From Chitinophagaceae bacterium (lineage in GTDB: Bacteria; Bacteroidota; Bacteroidia; Chitinophagales; Chitinophagaceae), in the NCBI GenBank assembly GCA_027486835.1, contig JAIXOJ010000005.1:1-64000 (forward strand): a stretch of 64,000 nt of DNA, read 5' to 3'. The translations under genes and the position numbers were made by a program. Of the stretch, positions 54,964-64,000 are shown one piece after another. Within the stretch, counting starts at the first letter, position 1, and each line of letters begins with the position of its first letter. The notes under the pieces were generated by a model. It did not search any database. It was not told the origin of the DNA and saw only the letters and a program-made list of their open reading frames with translations.

Positions 54964-56898
54964 TTATTTAGTGGAATAAACCAGCTTCACCTCTCCAGAC
55001 GCAAGTGGTTTTTCTAATTGAATGCCAATACGTGTGAAAACGGGTTGACTCTCTTCTATGTCTTCTGAAATTATTTTTATTGGGCAGGGTGCTTGGATGG
55101 TCACTAACAATTTGCCCTTTTCCCCTTCCAACAATAGCTGGGTTTCGTTGATTTGTTTCCATTTTGCCCTGGTGGTCAAGGCTGTTTCAAACAATTGCGG
55201 GCTAGAAAAAGCAAAGATGTCCGTCACTTCTAGGTCGCCGGTTTGCGTTCTGTCGTAAATAAATTTCCTTTCTAATTTCTTAAGCGTGGGTACCAGATAG
55301 GCGGAACTTATATCCATTACCAATACATCCTTATCCTTGGAAAAGTCGGTTTTCAACACTTTTGTTTTTGCCTCTTCGCCCGGCCTTTGTTGCACCCCTG
55401 CTACTAATGGCACCGGATGACCAAAGGAAGCTAGGGATTTGAACAGGGTATAACGTTCGCTAGTGAAGGTTTTTGAATTGTAAAACAATGGCCCTCCCGG
55501 GTCGCCCATCAACATTTCATTACCAACAACAATAGAATAAGAACCCATGGCATTGTGGTTGTGGGCTTCGTTGTTGGTACCGCCCTTGATGGCCACGCCC
55601 ATTGCTCCAGTTTTCGAGGCATCTTTTGGACGACAGATCAACACGCCCGTCTTTTCAAAATAGGACCGAATCTGATAGCCATCTTTTACATTATTGCCGG
55701 AATTAATTGATTTAATATTATCAGGAAAGAGTTTGATAGCATCAAAAACAAGGTCATCCGGATTGTTTATGTTGGTCTCATTGTATTTTTTAATGCCCAA
55801 GCCTACACTCTTATTGCAATACCATAGAATGTTTTCGTTCGGCTTTGAGCCAGCCCTACAATCCGAAATACTTGGCCATACTTGGTTGATGATTTCCAGG
55901 TTGATGGGATATAGTGCAATGTTCTTCATTTTAGAATCCTGAAACAAGTCCAACTTATTGTCCGAACCAACCAAAAGGAATTCCCTAAGCGTGATGAAAT
56001 TGCCAAATCCATAATTGTAATAACCCAATCCTTCCGTGCAATAGCCATCGTCTGAATAGCCAGCCAGATAATTCCGGGAATACCGTTCAGCAATCGCTGC
56101 AAAAACTGCCCTTTCATATTTACCAGGCAAAACAGCAAATGCAGCTCCGGTCACGCCTGAAAGACATACCGCGTTCCAGTTATTGGTGGTAGTTAGCCAC
56201 CAATGGTTTTTCTTGGTTTTATAGGTTTGTAGAACGGGATCGAAAATCCTTGACCGCAAGTCATTTTTTATGTCGTTTTGTGTTTTGGCAGATAGCTTTT
56301 CGCCTAATAAATAGAGGGTTTGGGACAAGAAGGTAGCCATTTTGGCGGCGTTCAAGTCCACGTCATATTCTTTCCCTTCGAAATTTTTATTGCCCTTGTC
56401 GTGAGCAGGGAGGGTCCAAGATTTTTGTTGGATCAATTCTTTCACCACAAATTCAATGGAGGGTAAATAATTGCCCTTGTACTCAAGGCATTCCGCAAAC
56501 ACCAACTGAGGAAGCCATTTGGTACGCTCCCCAATCATTTTATCAGCATTTTTTCTAACTCCTTTTTTTTGGTATTCTAAATACAAGTCCTCATCCCATT
56601 TGGGAAAATTGGCGATATCCAACTTATTGACCTTAGCAATAAAAGCGTCGTATTTCATTTGTGCCGCTATCTTATTCCATGCAGCCCTGTTGGAAGCAGG
56701 CTCTCCCAAACCGCGAGGCTGGTCGGCAACAATTTTTAGCAATTGATTGACCCTAACTGAATCCAATGAAACCAATTCTGCAACGGGTTTGCTTAAATCA
56801 TCATGTATCTCTTCCGATTTTTTGCTGTCTTCCTTTTGGGCAACCAAAAAAGAGGTGAAGAATGAACTTAAAACCACTAAGCAAATCCATTTTCTCAT
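54964..56898 (-). CDS. heparinase II/III-like polysaccharide lyase, secreted
   Basis: A 644-residue lyase from ATG 56898 (MRKWICLVVLSSFFTSFLVAQ, signal peptide). The alpha/alpha toroid has NFPKWDEDLYLEYQKKG, GERTKWLPQLVFAECLEYKG and QKSWTLPAHDKGNKNFEG, with TTTNNWNAVCLSGV carrying an active-site Asn and GYCTEGLGYYNYGFGN a Tyr/His-type centre. The beta-sheet domain has GGTNNEAHNHNAMGSYSI with the catalytic His region. This order matches the heparinase II/III family. Substrate is a glycosaminoglycan or similar uronan. The first 110 residues are shared with the PL8 protein at 59026. Longer starts (to 57096) are unlikely. Confidence 0.8.
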   Translation of the reverse strand: MRKWICLVVLSSFFTSFLVAQKEDSKKSEEIHDDLSKPVAELVSLDSVRVNQLLKIVADQPRGLGEPASNRAAWNKIAAQMKYDAFIAKVNKLDIANFPKWDEDLYLEYQKKGVRKNADKMIGERTKWLPQLVFAECLEYKGNYLPSIEFVVKELIQQKSWTLPAHDKGNKNFEGKEYDVDLNAAKMATFLSQTLYLLGEKLSAKTQNDIKNDLRSRIFDPVLQTYKTKKNHWWLTTTNNWNAVCLSGVTGAAFAVLPGKYERAVFAAIAERYSRNYLAGYSDDGYCTEGLGYYNYGFGNFITLREFLLVGSDNKLDLFQDSKMKNIALYPINLEIINQVWPSISDCRAGSKPNENILWYCNKSVGLGIKKYNETNINNPDDLVFDAIKLFPDNIKSINSGNNVKDGYQIRSYFEKTGVLICRPKDASKTGAMGVAIKGGTNNEAHNHNAMGSYSIVVGNEMLMGDPGGPLFYNSKTFTSERYTLFKSLASFGHPVPLVAGVQQRPGEEAKTKVLKTDFSKDKDVLVMDISSAYLVPTLKKLERKFIYDRTQTGDLEVTDIFAFSSPQLFETALTTRAKWKQINETQLLLEGEKGKLLVTIQAPCPIKIISEDIEESQPVFTRIGIQLEKPLASGEVKLVYSTK

Positions 56899-56990
56899 TT
56901 GTCCACTTTTGTATAATCTCAAAATACACTTGTTCATTAATAAATCCTTTATTAATTTTAATACTATCACTTCTCCTGAACAATCTAAAT

Positions 56991-58889
56991 TTAAAAATGC
57001 CAACGTACAAATGCCTCCATGGCTGCATATTTTGTCATACCAAGTTGGGCATAGAGGTCGGCAGTGCAAGCATTGCGCATTTCGGCTCTTTGCCAAAACT
57101 CCCTTGTATCACTTCCTTGAAACGGTACTGCATCTTTTTGGCTTTGGTGAATAAATATGCCAAATCTTTTCTTAACAACTTGGTCAGGACTCATGGGGAT
57201 GGCCATTTGTATTTCATCAATATCCCATTCTTGCCATGCTCCTTTGTATAACCAAACCCAGCAATCCTTTATCCATTCATCGCCTGCTGCTTTAATTCGC
57301 TTTATGCTTTCAAAAACAATATCTAAACAAACCCGATGGGTACCATGTGGGTCAGCCAAATCGCCTGCACAATAAACTTGGTGAGGCTGTATTTTCCTTA
57401 ATAACTGTATAGTGATGTCAATATCCTTTTCTCCCATTGGTTTCTTTTCAATGGTGCCTGTTTCGTAAAAAGGAAGGTTTAGGAAATGTACCTGCTCATC
57501 AGCCAACCCAGCATATCGTGCTGTTGCCTTGGCCTCACACCTTCTAATTAAACCTTTAATGGCTCTTATTTCGGGACTATCCACTTGATGTAGTCTTTTG
57601 GAAGACAGATACTCCTTTGCTTCCGTCAATATTGTTTGGCTTTTGTTGCTGTCTATGTCAAATAGATGTTCAAAACCAACTGCAAAATCCATGAAACGAG
57701 TTACAAATTCATCGGTAACTGCAATGTTTCCACTAGTTTGATAGGCTACTTGAACTTGGTGACCTTGTTCTACCAACCGCATAAAAGTCCCCCCCATACT
57801 AATAATATCGTCATCCGGGTGTGGGGAAAAAATTAAACATCGTTTTGGATAAGGTGAACTTCTTTCTGGATGCGTTGGTAAAACCACATTTGGTTTGCCT
57901 CCTGGCCATCCAGTAATGCTATCTCTTAGCATGTAATACACTTGCAAGTTGATTTCATACGCGTCCCCTTTTTCAACAATCAAATCGCTTAAACCATTTT
58001 CATTGTAATCTTTGGTTGTCAAGCTAAGAATGGGTTTGTTCAGCTTCAATGATATGTTTACAACTGCCCTTTTAATCATTTGGTTAGTCCATTCGCAGCC
58101 CCCTGCCAACCAAGGTGATTTAAAACGGGTAAGCTCTACCGATGCCATCGCATCTATAATAAATGTACAGTCGGGGTGTTGTTGCAAAAGGCTTGCGGGA
58201 ACTTGCTCGGTTACTGGTCCTTCAACACTTTTGGCAATAATGCTTGCTTTATTCCCCCAAGCCAACAAAAGCACTTTCTTAGCTTTCATAATGGTATGAA
58301 TACCCATAGTGATAGCCATTCGTGGCACATGCGATATGCTCTGAAAATCCCTTGCATTGGCAATGCGGGTGCTGTTTTGCAGTGTAACCAATCGGGTGGA
58401 TGAAAACAAACTGCTGCCTGGCTCATTAAAACCGATATGTCCATTTAGTCCAATGCCCAGCACTTGCAAATCGATGCCTCCAGCTTGCTCTATTCTTTCA
58501 TCATATTGTAAGCAATATTGTTTAATAACGTCCCGTTCGATTTCGCCATTTGGGATATTGATGTTTTCGGGCAGGATGTCTATGTAGTTAAATAAGTGGC
58601 GGTGCATAAAGCTCCAATAGCTTTGAAAGGCATCCCTATCGATGGTGTAGTATTCATCCAAATTGAAAGTGACTACATTTTTAAAACTCAAACCTTCTTC
58701 TTTATGCAACCTAACCAATTCGGCATACAATCCTATAGGAGTAGAACCAGTCGCCAATCCAAGTACACATAATTGATTCAACGCTTGCTTTTCCCTGATT
58801 AAATTAGCAATCTCGAGTGCTGCCAAACGAACACCTTCTTTAGGTGTGGATGAAATCCTTACGGGTATCTTTTCAAAACTGTCTATCAT
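56991..58889 (-). CDS. nagB: glucosamine-6-phosphate deaminase fused to a PIG-L deacetylase-like domain
   Basis: A 632-residue, two-domain cytoplasmic protein. Residues about 1-260 are NagB: GLATGSTPIGLYAELVRL (phosphate binding), FNLDEYY, and GIGLNGHIGFNEPGSS. This half converts glucosamine 6-phosphate to fructose 6-phosphate and ammonia. The C-terminal half, from about 350, is PIG-L-like: LIFSPHPDDDIISMGG (zinc site) and DPHGTHRVC near 560. Such fusions are known in Bacteroidota. ATG 58889 is preferred to the in-frame TTG at 58913; AAGG lies 6 bases before it. In this operon it could feed hexosamine from lyase products into glycolysis. Confidence 0.9.
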   Translation of the reverse strand: MIDSFEKIPVRISSTPKEGVRLAALEIANLIREKQALNQLCVLGLATGSTPIGLYAELVRLHKEEGLSFKNVVTFNLDEYYTIDRDAFQSYWSFMHRHLFNYIDILPENINIPNGEIERDVIKQYCLQYDERIEQAGGIDLQVLGIGLNGHIGFNEPGSSLFSSTRLVTLQNSTRIANARDFQSISHVPRMAITMGIHTIMKAKKVLLLAWGNKASIIAKSVEGPVTEQVPASLLQQHPDCTFIIDAMASVELTRFKSPWLAGGCEWTNQMIKRAVVNISLKLNKPILSLTTKDYNENGLSDLIVEKGDAYEINLQVYYMLRDSITGWPGGKPNVVLPTHPERSSPYPKRCLIFSPHPDDDIISMGGTFMRLVEQGHQVQVAYQTSGNIAVTDEFVTRFMDFAVGFEHLFDIDSNKSQTILTEAKEYLSSKRLHQVDSPEIRAIKGLIRRCEAKATARYAGLADEQVHFLNLPFYETGTIEKKPMGEKDIDITIQLLRKIQPHQVYCAGDLADPHGTHRVCLDIVFESIKRIKAAGDEWIKDCWVWLYKGAWQEWDIDEIQMAIPMSPDQVVKKRFGIFIHQSQKDAVPFQGSDTREFWQRAEMRNACTADLYAQLGMTKYAAMEAFVRWHF

Positions 58890-59025
58890 AAAAACCTTAT
58901 TTTTTAATATCAATTAAGTTGCAATTTTACCCTCTGATAAACCGATGTGCATTCAATTACTTTTGAAAAGCTCCAAGAAATGAAATGATGATGACCCGAT
59001 TTTAATATTTCATTGGATAGAAAAG

Positions 59026-61383
59026 TTACTCACATTGCAACGATAGTGAGGCCCCAGCCGCATTTCCGGAAGGAAAATGAAAACCGTATTCTTTTTTGCG
59101 ATGCTTTTTTTCATCCTCCATGGTGATGCCGCCACCAGTTAGCAATTGTGTGGGGTCAGATATATAGATTTTTTGATTCGATTTTCCTAAATTCTGTAAC
59201 ATCAATACACTAGGCTGCTTTACTTGTATAGTAAACCCATTGCATGAAAAAGAGGTGGGTTTATAAATAACGGCCTCCAATACATCCTGCTTATCGTTAA
59301 ATACCACCTGTGCCGAATCATTGTTTTTTATGATTTTTACCGATGCTGCCGCAGTCGCAATGGCTTGCTGGGCTTTGTCTTTTACTCCAGGTATTACGAC
59401 ATAAGCATAGCGCACATCCACAGGTTGTAAACCATGATCCAACCATAGTTTACATATATCACCTGTTATCATGGATTTAGAGCCACTGCTGTTGATATGA
59501 AACCAATCCCCCTTTTGTGTTTGCGTACTTATCCAAACGTCCTGTTTTTCCGGGAAGTAGTAACCAACGCCATCGTGCAAGAACCAGTTAACCTCTTTAT
59601 ACAATTCCATTCCATTTTCCTTTGCCTTAAAAGATTTGGCATCGCTGGTTTTTATCTCTACAGATCCTTTAAGCCAACACTGGTTGAGGGTGGTGGTAAT
59701 GTTTTCAGGTGCTGCACTTTGGATACCAGCCCCCAAACAAACCACTTCGTTGGAAAAAAAGAACCATGCTTTATTGGCTTTTACCCCGTTATAATCCATC
59801 TGGTAACAACTTGCCCCAAAACTGCTGTCTGATACGCCGCCTACAAAAGCCGTGCTTCCAGTTTCGCCCCAATAAATATCCATGAGTTGTTCATTAGGGT
59901 ATGCCCTTGATGTAATACCAGGTATTTTATTCCAATCCCAAACGGGCATGATATTATAGTATTCATCGCCCTTGATTTGGATATTGGTAGAACCATCAGG
60001 AAGAAACTTACCTATCAAATTTTCTCCGTTTCCACACTCTGTCCGCTTAGTACGAACGGAAACGGTCCGGACATTAAATGAATATTCAGGCTGAGTATGG
60101 ATGGTATAATCTGCACTATAAAAATGGTTATGGGAAGGGCGAATATGATAAGATGGTAATTGTGTGCCGCTTACACGTGCGATAGCATCTTTCCATTCCG
60201 CTTCGTGGGCAGGATCTAACAATGAAGCAGTTTTCAATTTGCTTGCTTCAAATTTTTTATACAATATATTTTGCCTGCTGATGCCCCTGCCTTCAATATT
60301 GAAATCTGAAAAAGCCCCACGCATGCACTTTAAATAGGTGTTGCGACAATAATTGGATAGCATATTAAGTTTTTCACCGTTCAAAGCATAACTCGTTCCT
60401 AAGAGCATTTCTGCCACTTTCAATTCCCCTGATTTAAACACATCTCCATAGCTGGAAATTTGTAATTGCCTGCCATGTTGCAAAAAAGCATAATCGTGTT
60501 GCAACCCTTCTTCATGGGTAAAAGCAATGGGTTGAAAAGCCTGTTCCACCGCGGTATCCAGCAACAATTTGTCCTCCTTCAAAGCTGCTCGGTAGAGATA
60601 GTGGATGGCAACGTCTAATTTGTTGGCTCCGGTTTGTTTCAAGATATTGCCTCTGTTCATCCTACTTGTCAGCGAATCTTCCAGTGATTTGGGGATAGAA
60701 ATTGACCCAAACCGCAAGATTATAAGGAGTTCCCCCAATTGTTGCGGAGCGTCAATATCATTGTGCCACCAATTTTTACTCGTTGGGTTCTGCTGATACC
60801 AATATCGAAGCCCATTGACAATTGCCGTGTATAATTCGGTGTTGCTAAATGATTTTTGGCTTTTATCGGTATATACCAATGCCATGGATTTCAGCCTTTT
60901 TATGTGATCTATAGGCTGCCATGTAGTGATATCTTTCCTAGTATAGTCTATGTCGTCCCAAGAACCATCTTGTTTCATTTTTCCCAAACGCTCGTTAGCT
61001 CGGTTGTCCTTGGTTTCATCGGATATGGATGGCTGCCTTACCTTTTTAAACACATTATTCCTGATAACAGCAAAATTTAAGTCATCATCTAACATTAGAA
61101 AGTTTGCTTTACCCAACTTATTCACATTATCAATAAAACCATAGTTCTTCATTTGGGAGTCCGCATTATTCCTTTCGTATAAATTGGAAGCTGTTTCTCT
61201 TAGGCGATTGGGTTTGTTTGCAACCATGAAGGAAGAATCTATTGATTGAAAGTCTGTAACGGTTTTGCTTAATTCTTCTGACGCATTATTTTCTATCTTT
61301 TTAGTTTCTTCATTTTGCGCATTTGAAATAGTTGTAAAAAAAGAAAAAAATACCGACAAGCAAATCCATTTTATCATTTGCAT
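59026..61383 (-). CDS. PL8 chondroitinase-AC/hyaluronate-lyase-like enzyme with heparinase-type leader
   Basis: A 785-residue lyase. Signal peptide: MIKWICLSVFFSFFTTISNAQ. Residues up to about 125 resemble the N-terminus of the neighbouring heparinase II/III-like protein (QMKNYGFIDNVNKLGKANF). The PL8 part then starts: KMKQDGSWDDIDY, SKNWWHNDIDAPQQLGELLI near residue 205, FLQHGRQLQISSYGD near 302 with His and Tyr, IEGRGISRQN with Arg, and RTECGNGENLIG with Glu. Further on, MDYNGVKANKAWFFFSNEVVCLGAGI is typical of this family. It should cleave chondroitin/hyaluronan by beta-elimination. No T9SS tail is seen, so it is probably periplasmic. It sits 75 bp after the PL8 gene on the right. Confidence 0.88.
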   Translation of the reverse strand: MQMIKWICLSVFFSFFTTISNAQNEETKKIENNASEELSKTVTDFQSIDSSFMVANKPNRLRETASNLYERNNADSQMKNYGFIDNVNKLGKANFLMLDDDLNFAVIRNNVFKKVRQPSISDETKDNRANERLGKMKQDGSWDDIDYTRKDITTWQPIDHIKRLKSMALVYTDKSQKSFSNTELYTAIVNGLRYWYQQNPTSKNWWHNDIDAPQQLGELLIILRFGSISIPKSLEDSLTSRMNRGNILKQTGANKLDVAIHYLYRAALKEDKLLLDTAVEQAFQPIAFTHEEGLQHDYAFLQHGRQLQISSYGDVFKSGELKVAEMLLGTSYALNGEKLNMLSNYCRNTYLKCMRGAFSDFNIEGRGISRQNILYKKFEASKLKTASLLDPAHEAEWKDAIARVSGTQLPSYHIRPSHNHFYSADYTIHTQPEYSFNVRTVSVRTKRTECGNGENLIGKFLPDGSTNIQIKGDEYYNIMPVWDWNKIPGITSRAYPNEQLMDIYWGETGSTAFVGGVSDSSFGASCYQMDYNGVKANKAWFFFSNEVVCLGAGIQSAAPENITTTLNQCWLKGSVEIKTSDAKSFKAKENGMELYKEVNWFLHDGVGYYFPEKQDVWISTQTQKGDWFHINSSGSKSMITGDICKLWLDHGLQPVDVRYAYVVIPGVKDKAQQAIATAAASVKIIKNNDSAQVVFNDKQDVLEAVIYKPTSFSCNGFTIQVKQPSVLMLQNLGKSNQKIYISDPTQLLTGGGITMEDEKKHRKKEYGFHFPSGNAAGASLSLQCE

Positions 61384-61458
61384 ATTTTAAACTTATTTAG
61401 ATTACCCACCTGTAAGAAACATTCTAATAAAGTATTCAATGAGTGAAATTATGTTCAT

Positions 61459-64000
61459 CTATCTTACCAAAAACTTACCTATCAAAGTAACCCCATTTTC
61501 CTTGGTCACTTTTGCCATCCACCACCCTTTTCCGAATTTGGCAGATGAAACCATTATTTTATTTTCCCCTTTTAAAGCATTGAATCGCTGGGAATACACC
61601 CTTTTCCCGTCTTCACCAAATATTTCAATTTGTACGTTTTGCCTAACTTGGAGACAATTATATATTAAATAAATACGCCCGTTTTTACCTACTGGGTTGG
61701 GATATACGTTGATGTATTCCTCTCTATTTGAGGTTGTTGCAATTATATTAGGAGGATTATTTTTTATGCTCAACAACACGGCAGAATCCCTTTTCAAAAC
61801 AGCATCAAAAGGAAGACCATATCGGGTAACAAACCTTAGCACGGTGGTAGAATCCGTTTTGGTAGTGATAGAAATGCCAGTATCTTTTGAAACAAAAGAC
61901 CAGCTACCCCTAAGCGTGATGATGATGGGCATAGCTACTGACTCTTTAATAAATGAATTGAACAAATTAGACCGAAGAGAGGATTGTTTCAAATTCAAAT
62001 CGGGGTTTACCAATGTCAACGATAAGGTGTCCTTTTCAGTCATTGCCATCAAAAAGCAGGCATCGTTGGTAGTTTTTAAAATACTATTAGTATCAGTAAT
62101 ATTGGTCAAAGCCCTGAATACTGCATATGCTTGGATGTTTTTGGGTTTGTAAAACACATAGTGCATGTTGGCATTGGCCTGTTTCACTGTGTAGTAGGCC
62201 GAAGCGGGTTTGTTCATGCTATCGGCAAAGCTTTTCAGGCCGCTTGCAGTTGTGGATGGCAGCACCACATACTCGTAGCTTTTGTTCGTAGGGTTTTTTC
62301 CATGGTCCAACCACACTTTTGCCCAATTGCCAGATGAATTGATGGGTGTGCTGTCTTGTTGCAAAGCGTATTGTTGTTTACTTACCGTTATACGCAACGT
62401 ATCCCTCGACCTAATATAATAACCTGCTCCATAAGGGTTCAGGATTTGATAGGCTGTCGTTCCTTGGTATTTGGCACTATATGGAAACTGGTTATTGGCA
62501 ACGCCATTGATATACATCGTTTTGGCACTATCGGTCAGTTGGAAAATACTTGTTGCCGTGGGATAAAGCTTGTCGTTATTGGCAATATTGGAACCCAAGC
62601 AAACAAGGATGGAGTCGAAAGCAAACCAACTTTTATAGAACCTAAAAGTAGTGTTGCGCCTTACTCCCTTGCATCCCCCCTGAAAGTTATAAGGAGCTTG
62701 TTGAAAACTCATGGCGCTCAATCCGTAGTCTCCTTTTGTTTTGAATGAGTAGGAAGTGTCGCGATTCAAAAAGCTCAAAGAACCAGCTAAAGAGCCAGTG
62801 TTGGCATATTCCTTTCCATAGTTTTCGTTTACAGCTAAGGAGTCCAAATCCAATAGAATGGTGGTGGCTCCATTTGGGAGATTATGGTCATAGCCATTGT
62901 AATATTTATAATTACCAAACGTGTAGCCAGAAGAATCCAAGCCTCCCGGATAGTGAATGTCCAAAGCCCCATAAGCAAGATAGCGGCTATAAATATCTCT
63001 TCTAAAACCATCGTCTCCCACAATCCCGCACTCAGAACCCCAATAGTCTGTATTGAGCATCTTGATGGTTGCCATCCAGTTTTTCTTTCGATAAAGCCCG
63101 AGCGTGCCATAGTTCATTTGATAGAACCCCGAAGGAAAAGGCTCTGCGGGATAAGTGGTTACAGGCAATGCCGTTATCGGATTTTTGGGAAACAACCTAT
63201 TGTAAGCGAAAGCCACTTTTGGGTCATAATTACTGCCCACAATGTCTTTACTCAGCAAAGCAAGCCTCCACAATCTACTTGGATTCGATCGAAAAGACGA
63301 TTGTTGGGACTCTCCTTTGTTGCCATAAGTGGTACTAAATGTGTTTTGTTGTAAAAGGAAATTATATGCCCCATCCCTTATCAATTTATAGGTAGTGAAA
63401 TCGGGCTTGAACTGTGTATTTCTCAAATGATACAACCAATTGGGAAGACTTGCAAACATGGGTTCGCAATAATTAAAATAATGAGCTGTATGGTGAAACA
63501 CCGAACCATCCACTTTAAGATTGTCTTCTATGCCGTCGTTGGGCTGCATGAAAATGGATAACAATCGATTGAAACCCCGAAGATGCTGAACAGCTATTGC
63601 CGAATCCCGAATCATAAACAATGGATATACCAAATAGCCTGTCAACTCTTCCCTAAGCTGATCTGTATTCAAAGGGCTATAGCCTACGGGGGTGAGCCAT
63701 GCAGCTCCAAATTTTAATTGCCATTTTAAATAGTTGGATAAGTCGTTGTAAAGAACGGTGTCTTTTGCATAGATTACATTGCTCATTGCGGCTAAGGAGA
63801 GGTATAACTCAGCAGCGTCGTATGGGCCTATCTTATAAGAACCTCCTCCAAAGTTTCCATTGTCTATCAAAAACCTCAGCATCACCAATGCTTTGTTGAG
63901 GCTAACTGTGTCTGTGTTTTTTCGGTACCAAGTGACGGCAAAGGTTTGGAGGTGTCGGGTGAAATTGGTGAATTTACCGCCTGCTCCTTGCGGATAACCA
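61459..64000 (-). CDS. PL8 chondroitinase-ABC-like lyase with T9SS tail (5-prime end beyond the right edge)
   Basis: The frame is open to the right edge, reading GYPQGAGGKFTNFTRHLQTF at the edge, so the N-terminal part is missing; 846 codons plus stop are in the window. It closely parallels the gene at 20965: VFHHTAHYFNYCEPMF (catalytic His and Tyr), DYWGSECGIVGDDGFRRDIYSR (Glu), GATTILLDLDSL, KVWLDHGKNPTNKSYEYV, and a T9SS tail (VYPNPVGKNGRIYLIYNCLQ ... GWWMAKVTKENG). Similarity to 20965 and to the PL8 module of the giant protein is high throughout, so the three probably arose by local duplication. It is the first visible gene of the operon running to about 45,000. Confidence 0.88.
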   Translation of the reverse strand, partial: GYPQGAGGKFTNFTRHLQTFAVTWYRKNTDTVSLNKALVMLRFLIDNGNFGGGSYKIGPYDAAELYLSLAAMSNVIYAKDTVLYNDLSNYLKWQLKFGAAWLTPVGYSPLNTDQLREELTGYLVYPLFMIRDSAIAVQHLRGFNRLLSIFMQPNDGIEDNLKVDGSVFHHTAHYFNYCEPMFASLPNWLYHLRNTQFKPDFTTYKLIRDGAYNFLLQQNTFSTTYGNKGESQQSSFRSNPSRLWRLALLSKDIVGSNYDPKVAFAYNRLFPKNPITALPVTTYPAEPFPSGFYQMNYGTLGLYRKKNWMATIKMLNTDYWGSECGIVGDDGFRRDIYSRYLAYGALDIHYPGGLDSSGYTFGNYKYYNGYDHNLPNGATTILLDLDSLAVNENYGKEYANTGSLAGSLSFLNRDTSYSFKTKGDYGLSAMSFQQAPYNFQGGCKGVRRNTTFRFYKSWFAFDSILVCLGSNIANNDKLYPTATSIFQLTDSAKTMYINGVANNQFPYSAKYQGTTAYQILNPYGAGYYIRSRDTLRITVSKQQYALQQDSTPINSSGNWAKVWLDHGKNPTNKSYEYVVLPSTTASGLKSFADSMNKPASAYYTVKQANANMHYVFYKPKNIQAYAVFRALTNITDTNSILKTTNDACFLMAMTEKDTLSLTLVNPDLNLKQSSLRSNLFNSFIKESVAMPIIITLRGSWSFVSKDTGISITTKTDSTTVLRFVTRYGLPFDAVLKRDSAVLLSIKNNPPNIIATTSNREEYINVYPNPVGKNGRIYLIYNCLQVRQNVQIEIFGEDGKRVYSQRFNALKGENKIMVSSAKFGKGWWMAKVTKENGVTLIGKFLVR

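Noticed and set aside
54964-57096. Longer start of the heparinase-like gene at 57096
   Set aside because: The extra 66 residues are Cys/His-rich and overlap the nagB gene end; the signal peptide starts at 56898.

Overview
The window looks like a piece of the chromosome of an AT-rich member of the Bacteroidota, probably Chitinophagaceae or a close relative. The signs are a roughly 1,227-residue DnaE, futalosine-pathway menaquinone synthesis, three large secreted enzymes ending in type IX secretion (T9SS) C-terminal domains, signal peptides ending in AQ, and few recognisable Shine-Dalgarno sequences. No rRNA, tRNA, CRISPR array, integrase or transposase was recognised.

Positions 1-13,000 are mostly core genes: dnaE, an S24/LexA-like repressor, mqnE, a WbqC-like protein, an LEA14-like lipoprotein, pgi, a threonine aldolase and an OmpA-family protein. 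Several are closed by good hairpin terminators. The window opens inside or at the end of a 21-bp tandem array (1-105).

Positions 13,000-18,600 are a transition zone. They hold a GH31 glucosidase, long non-coding stretches, a small XRE-like/coiled-coil protein preceded by nine palindromes at an exact 21-bp pitch (16717-16899), a TraB/TIKI-like protein, and a short antitoxin-like ORF.

Positions 18,600-64,000 are almost entirely minus-strand secreted carbohydrate enzymes: GH2, three chondroitinase-ABC-like PL8 proteins (one embedded in a protein of about 3,620 residues, one cut by the right edge), one chondroitinase-AC-like PL8, a heparinase II/III-like lyase, a PL5/PL38-type lyase, two DUF4955-type beta-helix proteins, GH35, GH39, GH3, GH29, GH95, and a NagB/PIG-L fusion. 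Tight spacing from 64,000 down to about 45,000 suggests one or two long operons. A coherent reading is extracellular lyase attack on a uronate-rich, amino-sugar-containing and partly fucosylated polysaccharide of glycosaminoglycan type. Periplasmic trimming by the GH enzymes would follow, and NagB would route amino sugar into glycolysis. No SusC/SusD pair, sulfatase or unsaturated glucuronyl hydrolase is visible here.

Inserted among these genes are a zeta-toxin-like kinase with an overlapping 48-residue ORF, a DUF2442 protein, a small membrane protein and a DUF6261-like protein. Three families of intergenic repeats are present: 31-33-bp perfect palindromes, GGGCAAYC hairpins (two of which carry the stop codon of a neighbouring gene), and tandem arrays of short palindromes at 21- or 41-bp pitch. 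The most novel-looking item is the phased palindrome array in front of the XRE/coiled-coil gene, with look-alike arrays at 1-105 and 43802-44023.
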